A program made the position numbers and the translations under genes. From Spirochaetales bacterium (GTDB taxonomy: Bacteria > Spirochaetota > Leptospiria > Leptospirales > Leptonemataceae), in contig JABTUL010000001.1 of the NCBI GenBank assembly GCA_015075425.1, forward strand, positions 2,232,001 to 2,296,000: a stretch of 64,000 nucleotides of DNA, read 5' to 3'. Below the pieces are notes generated by a model. That model ran no database searches, was not told the DNA's origin, and worked only from the letters and a program-made list of their open reading frames with translations. How positions within the stretch are numbered: position 1 is the first letter of the stretch; every line of letters starts with the position of its first letter. Shown piece after piece: positions 62,046-64,000 of this stretch.

Positions 62046-63333
62046 TTGCGGCAAACGCTGCGAAAATCGACAGGGCCGTGACATAGGGCCAGGCCACGGC
62101 AAAGCCGTGAGCCAGGGCCACCGTTACTGCAGCACAACTTAAAAAGGCGGCCAGCATTGCCTGTGCCCGAATCGGTCGTCCTGACAGCAGGAAAAAGAGC
62201 ACACAGGCTATGAGTCCGCCATTGATGTAGTTAAATGCCGACATGGCCAGATCCAGCAGGGAATGGAAACGATCGGCCAGCAGACTGAAGACAAAAGCGG
62301 ATAGAGAAACAAGAAATAGACTCAGAGCGCTAAAAAGTCTTCCGGTGCGCCGGATACACAGAGAGCTTTTCCAGACAGCACCGGTAGAATGGATCATACT
62401 ATCAATCGTGCTCATCGCTGCCGCAAGCAAGAGTACCACAAAGCAACCTGTAAAAAAATCCAGTTTGCGGCTGGCAAAGTAAGCGATGAGCGGCGATCGC
62501 GGGTCATAACCGGCAAGACCTGAGCCCAGTGCAGTAAAGAGCAAAATTACAAGGCCTGCAACAAAACCGGAGATGAATAAAGACCGCCGCGCTGAGCGCA
62601 AATTCCCCGTGGCCAGAACCCTCTGTAGCGTGTCCTGGTCTGCACCGTGCGTTCCCAGAGTCAGAAACATGCCGCCCAAAAAAAGCGCTACGGAGTTTAA
62701 GGAATAATCAAACAGCCCTTCTTTATGTACGGTGAAGTCATACCAGGCAAAATCGCGGCCGCTAAAAAAAAGAAAGCAAAGAAAACCACCCATAGTTACA
62801 ATCACCAGGGCCTGCAGTTGATCGGTTAAGATGACGGACCGCAGCCCGCCACTGAGACTGTACAGACCGGCCACAAAAGCAACGGCGATAATCCAGCCAA
62901 CGATGGACCAGGGAAAAAGCTTGTTCATGGCATAAACGGCGATGTAAAACCGAACGCCGCTGGATAAAAACTTCGCAACCAGATAGGAAAACGAAATGAT
63001 TTGCCGCGCCCTGGTAGTTTCACTGATTGTTTCATAGATGGTAAGCCCGCTACGTCCATAGAGCGCCGGCAAAATCCAGAGGGCGACAACGCCCCGGCCA
63101 ACAATGAAACCCAGACACAGCCAGAGAATCTTGAAATCGTGAGCGAGTCCTGCGGCAGGAAAGACGACTATCGTGGCAACAGATGTCTCCGTGGCCACAA
63201 CAGAAACAAGGGATGGAAGAGTACGAATCCTGTGTCCGGCAAGAAAGTAATCTTCATCGGCACTGGAGCTGTGCAGGAAAAAGGCAACGAGAAGAACCAG
63301 CAGCCCATAAATGACAACAGGGAGCCAGAACAC
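62011..63333 (-). CDS. sodium:solute symporter (SSS family)
   Basis: A 440-residue membrane protein with about twelve helices and SSS-family signatures: DEDYFLAGHRIRTLPSLVSVVATETSVATI, ALYGRSGLTIYETI, SGGLRSVILTDQLQALVI, LGTHGADQDTLQRVLATGNLRSARRSLF. It imports a solute with Na+; which one cannot be told. It lies 3 bp after the DinB-like gene. Confidence 0.88.
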   Translation of the reverse strand: MFWLPVVIYGLLVLLVAFFLHSSSADEDYFLAGHRIRTLPSLVSVVATETSVATIVVFPAAGLAHDFKILWLCLGFIVGRGVVALWILPALYGRSGLTIYETISETTRARQIISFSYLVAKFLSSGVRFYIAVYAMNKLFPWSIVGWIIAVAFVAGLYSLSGGLRSVILTDQLQALVIVTMGGFLCFLFFSGRDFAWYDFTVHKEGLFDYSLNSVALFLGGMFLTLGTHGADQDTLQRVLATGNLRSARRSLFISGFVAGLVILLFTALGSGLAGYDPRSPLIAYFASRKLDFFTGCFVVLLLAAAMSTIDSMIHSTGAVWKSSLCIRRTGRLFSALSLFLVSLSAFVFSLLADRFHSLLDLAMSAFNYINGGLIACVLFFLLSGRPIRAQAMLAAFLSCAAVTVALAHGFAVAWPYVTALSIFAAFAAIKLQGVWNRAG

Positions 63334-63336
63334 GGC

Positions 63337-63813
63337 TTAAGCCGGGGGTAACTGCATGGCCCGACGCCACGCGCTGATCTGACCCATATGCTGATTCTCA
63401 TGCACAAGCATCAGGTAAGGCAGGGCTTTCCCGGCAATAGGCATCCGGTTTTGCCAGCGGGGCAGAGAAACCGGGTTGGCAAGGACGGCGGGCGTCGAGC
63501 TACGGAGGCGCTCGAGTACGCGGCGGGCTCCCTGTGTATAATCAGCAAGCAATTGGCGGAGATCCCGGTACGCGCTTGCCCCCTGAGGAAGGGATCCCAT
63601 GCCATAGGCAGAATCTTTGGGATCCGGAAATTCACGGTTCTCAAGAATAGAAAGCATAACATCATGATAGATATTGAGATGAGAGAGGACCCATAGTGGG
63701 TGATTCATACCGGCAACCACTTGACGGTCCGCAATCCCTGGATCGACATCCCCACAAAGGCGGGTCATATAATCCAGGTTTCTTTCATAACAATAGATCA
63801 GGCCATCGAGCAT
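63337..63813 (-). CDS. DinB/YfiT-family metalloprotein
   Basis: A 158-residue four-helix-bundle protein starting MLDGLIYCYERNLDYM. Metal histidines are in the first half NHPLWVLSHLNIYHDVM and near the C-terminus VHENQHMGQISAWRRAM. Families of this fold include thiol S-transferases; no specific reaction is assigned. A GTG two codons earlier (63819) is possible. It runs in the same direction as the SSS transporter. Confidence 0.8.
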   Translation of the reverse strand: MLDGLIYCYERNLDYMTRLCGDVDPGIADRQVVAGMNHPLWVLSHLNIYHDVMLSILENREFPDPKDSAYGMGSLPQGASAYRDLRQLLADYTQGARRVLERLRSSTPAVLANPVSLPRWQNRMPIAGKALPYLMLVHENQHMGQISAWRRAMQLPPA

Positions 63814-63902
63814 GCACACAGAAACTCTGGACCATGCCTGCCGGCCAAGTATTTTCCGTAATATTCTATGGACAGTGGAAACGGGCAGTGCCTTCTTAGC
63901 TT

Positions 63903-64000
63903 GTGGCTTTGAAGCTTGATTCCCTGTGGTTTGTTCGCCGGACCTATCGTATTCAGCGTGCTCTGCTTTTGCTGGGGATTCCGGCCTACTATGTCCTCGG
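63903..64000 (+). CDS. start of an unknown gene, cut by the window end
   Basis: An open frame from GTG (63903) reading ALKLDSLWFVRRTYRIQRAL and then a hydrophobic LLLGIPAYYVL. TAG lies two codons upstream, so a start here or at the following TTG (63909) is required. A short basic segment followed by a hydrophobic stretch suggests a membrane protein. Nothing more can be said from 32 codons. Confidence 0.4.
   Translation, partial: MALKLDSLWFVRRTYRIQRALLLLGIPAYYVL

Noticed and set aside
1-64000. tRNA, rRNA, CRISPR array, prophage or toxin-antitoxin genes
   Set aside because: I looked for their usual signs (cloverleaf arms with CCA ends, regular direct repeats, phage structural genes) and saw none; a covariance search would be needed to exclude tRNA fully.

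Overview
The window looks like a chromosomal segment of a moderately GC-rich (roughly mid-50s percent by eye) Leptospirales spirochaete, most probably a relative of Leptonema or Turneriella. This is inferred from gene content: many lipoproteins with relaxed spirochaetal lipoboxes, several FecR-domain lipoproteins without FecI partners, a GreA with a very long N-terminal extension, the long form of IspG, an AraC regulator fused to a 7TM sensor, and a DUF5939 adenylate cyclase. No rRNA, tRNA, CRISPR array, transposase or prophage was recognised. Genes are densely packed, often with 1-8 bp overlaps.

Layout. 1-3780: a cut-off MaoC hydratase, a small unknown protein, a FUSC-type exporter overlapping an OxyR regulator, and the first FecR lipoprotein. 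3781-9954: metH behind a leader with two mutually exclusive hairpins, then a peptide-binding lipoprotein and an NTF2-like lipoprotein. 9970-17378: a MORN/DUF4846 pair, then sco, coxB (with fused cytochrome c), coxA, coxC and coxD, followed by the 7TM-AraC regulator. 17463-22620: a lipoprotein with seven propeller-like repeats, an AidB-like acyl-CoA dehydrogenase with a STAS protein, and ispG. 22617-30458 (minus strand): rsmH-ftsL-[265 bp inverted-repeat element]-murE-murF-mraY-murD-ftsW; ftsI is absent from its usual place. 30499-37694: a lipid kinase, a tandem ThyX-like protein, an outer-membrane protein, the arsenosugar pair (peroxidase-like and arsS), a run of unknown envelope proteins, and hisI. 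37691-45483: adenylate cyclase, greA, and an operon of ATPase-like protein, lspA, ECF sigma factor and putative anti-sigma factor. 45599-51832: di-haem peroxidase, a FecR lipoprotein with a 20-residue lysine-rich gene behind it, an alpha/beta hydrolase, a MarR regulator with a cysteine-rich tail next to a 9-residue cysteine-rich peptide gene, a VWA protein and a crotonase. 51998-64000: an atypical radical SAM protein with a ClC transporter, the third FecR lipoprotein coupled to an IscU-pentapeptide fusion, an oxidoreductase, a rhodanese-queD-pyk run, a lipoprotein, a sodium symporter, DinB and a cut-off gene.

The most promising possible new system is at 48737-49403. A MarR-family regulator ending in CC-x4-CC and a 9-codon ORF (MCPCGGGCC), preceded by a full consensus Shine-Dalgarno sequence, share a 14-bp operator-like sequence, and the peptide ORF is closed by a terminator. 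Other notable items are queD with an apparent CTG start, the ThyX-like protein whose RHR motif is degraded in one half, HisI with its aspartate metal site replaced, and the inverted-repeat element where ftsI should be.
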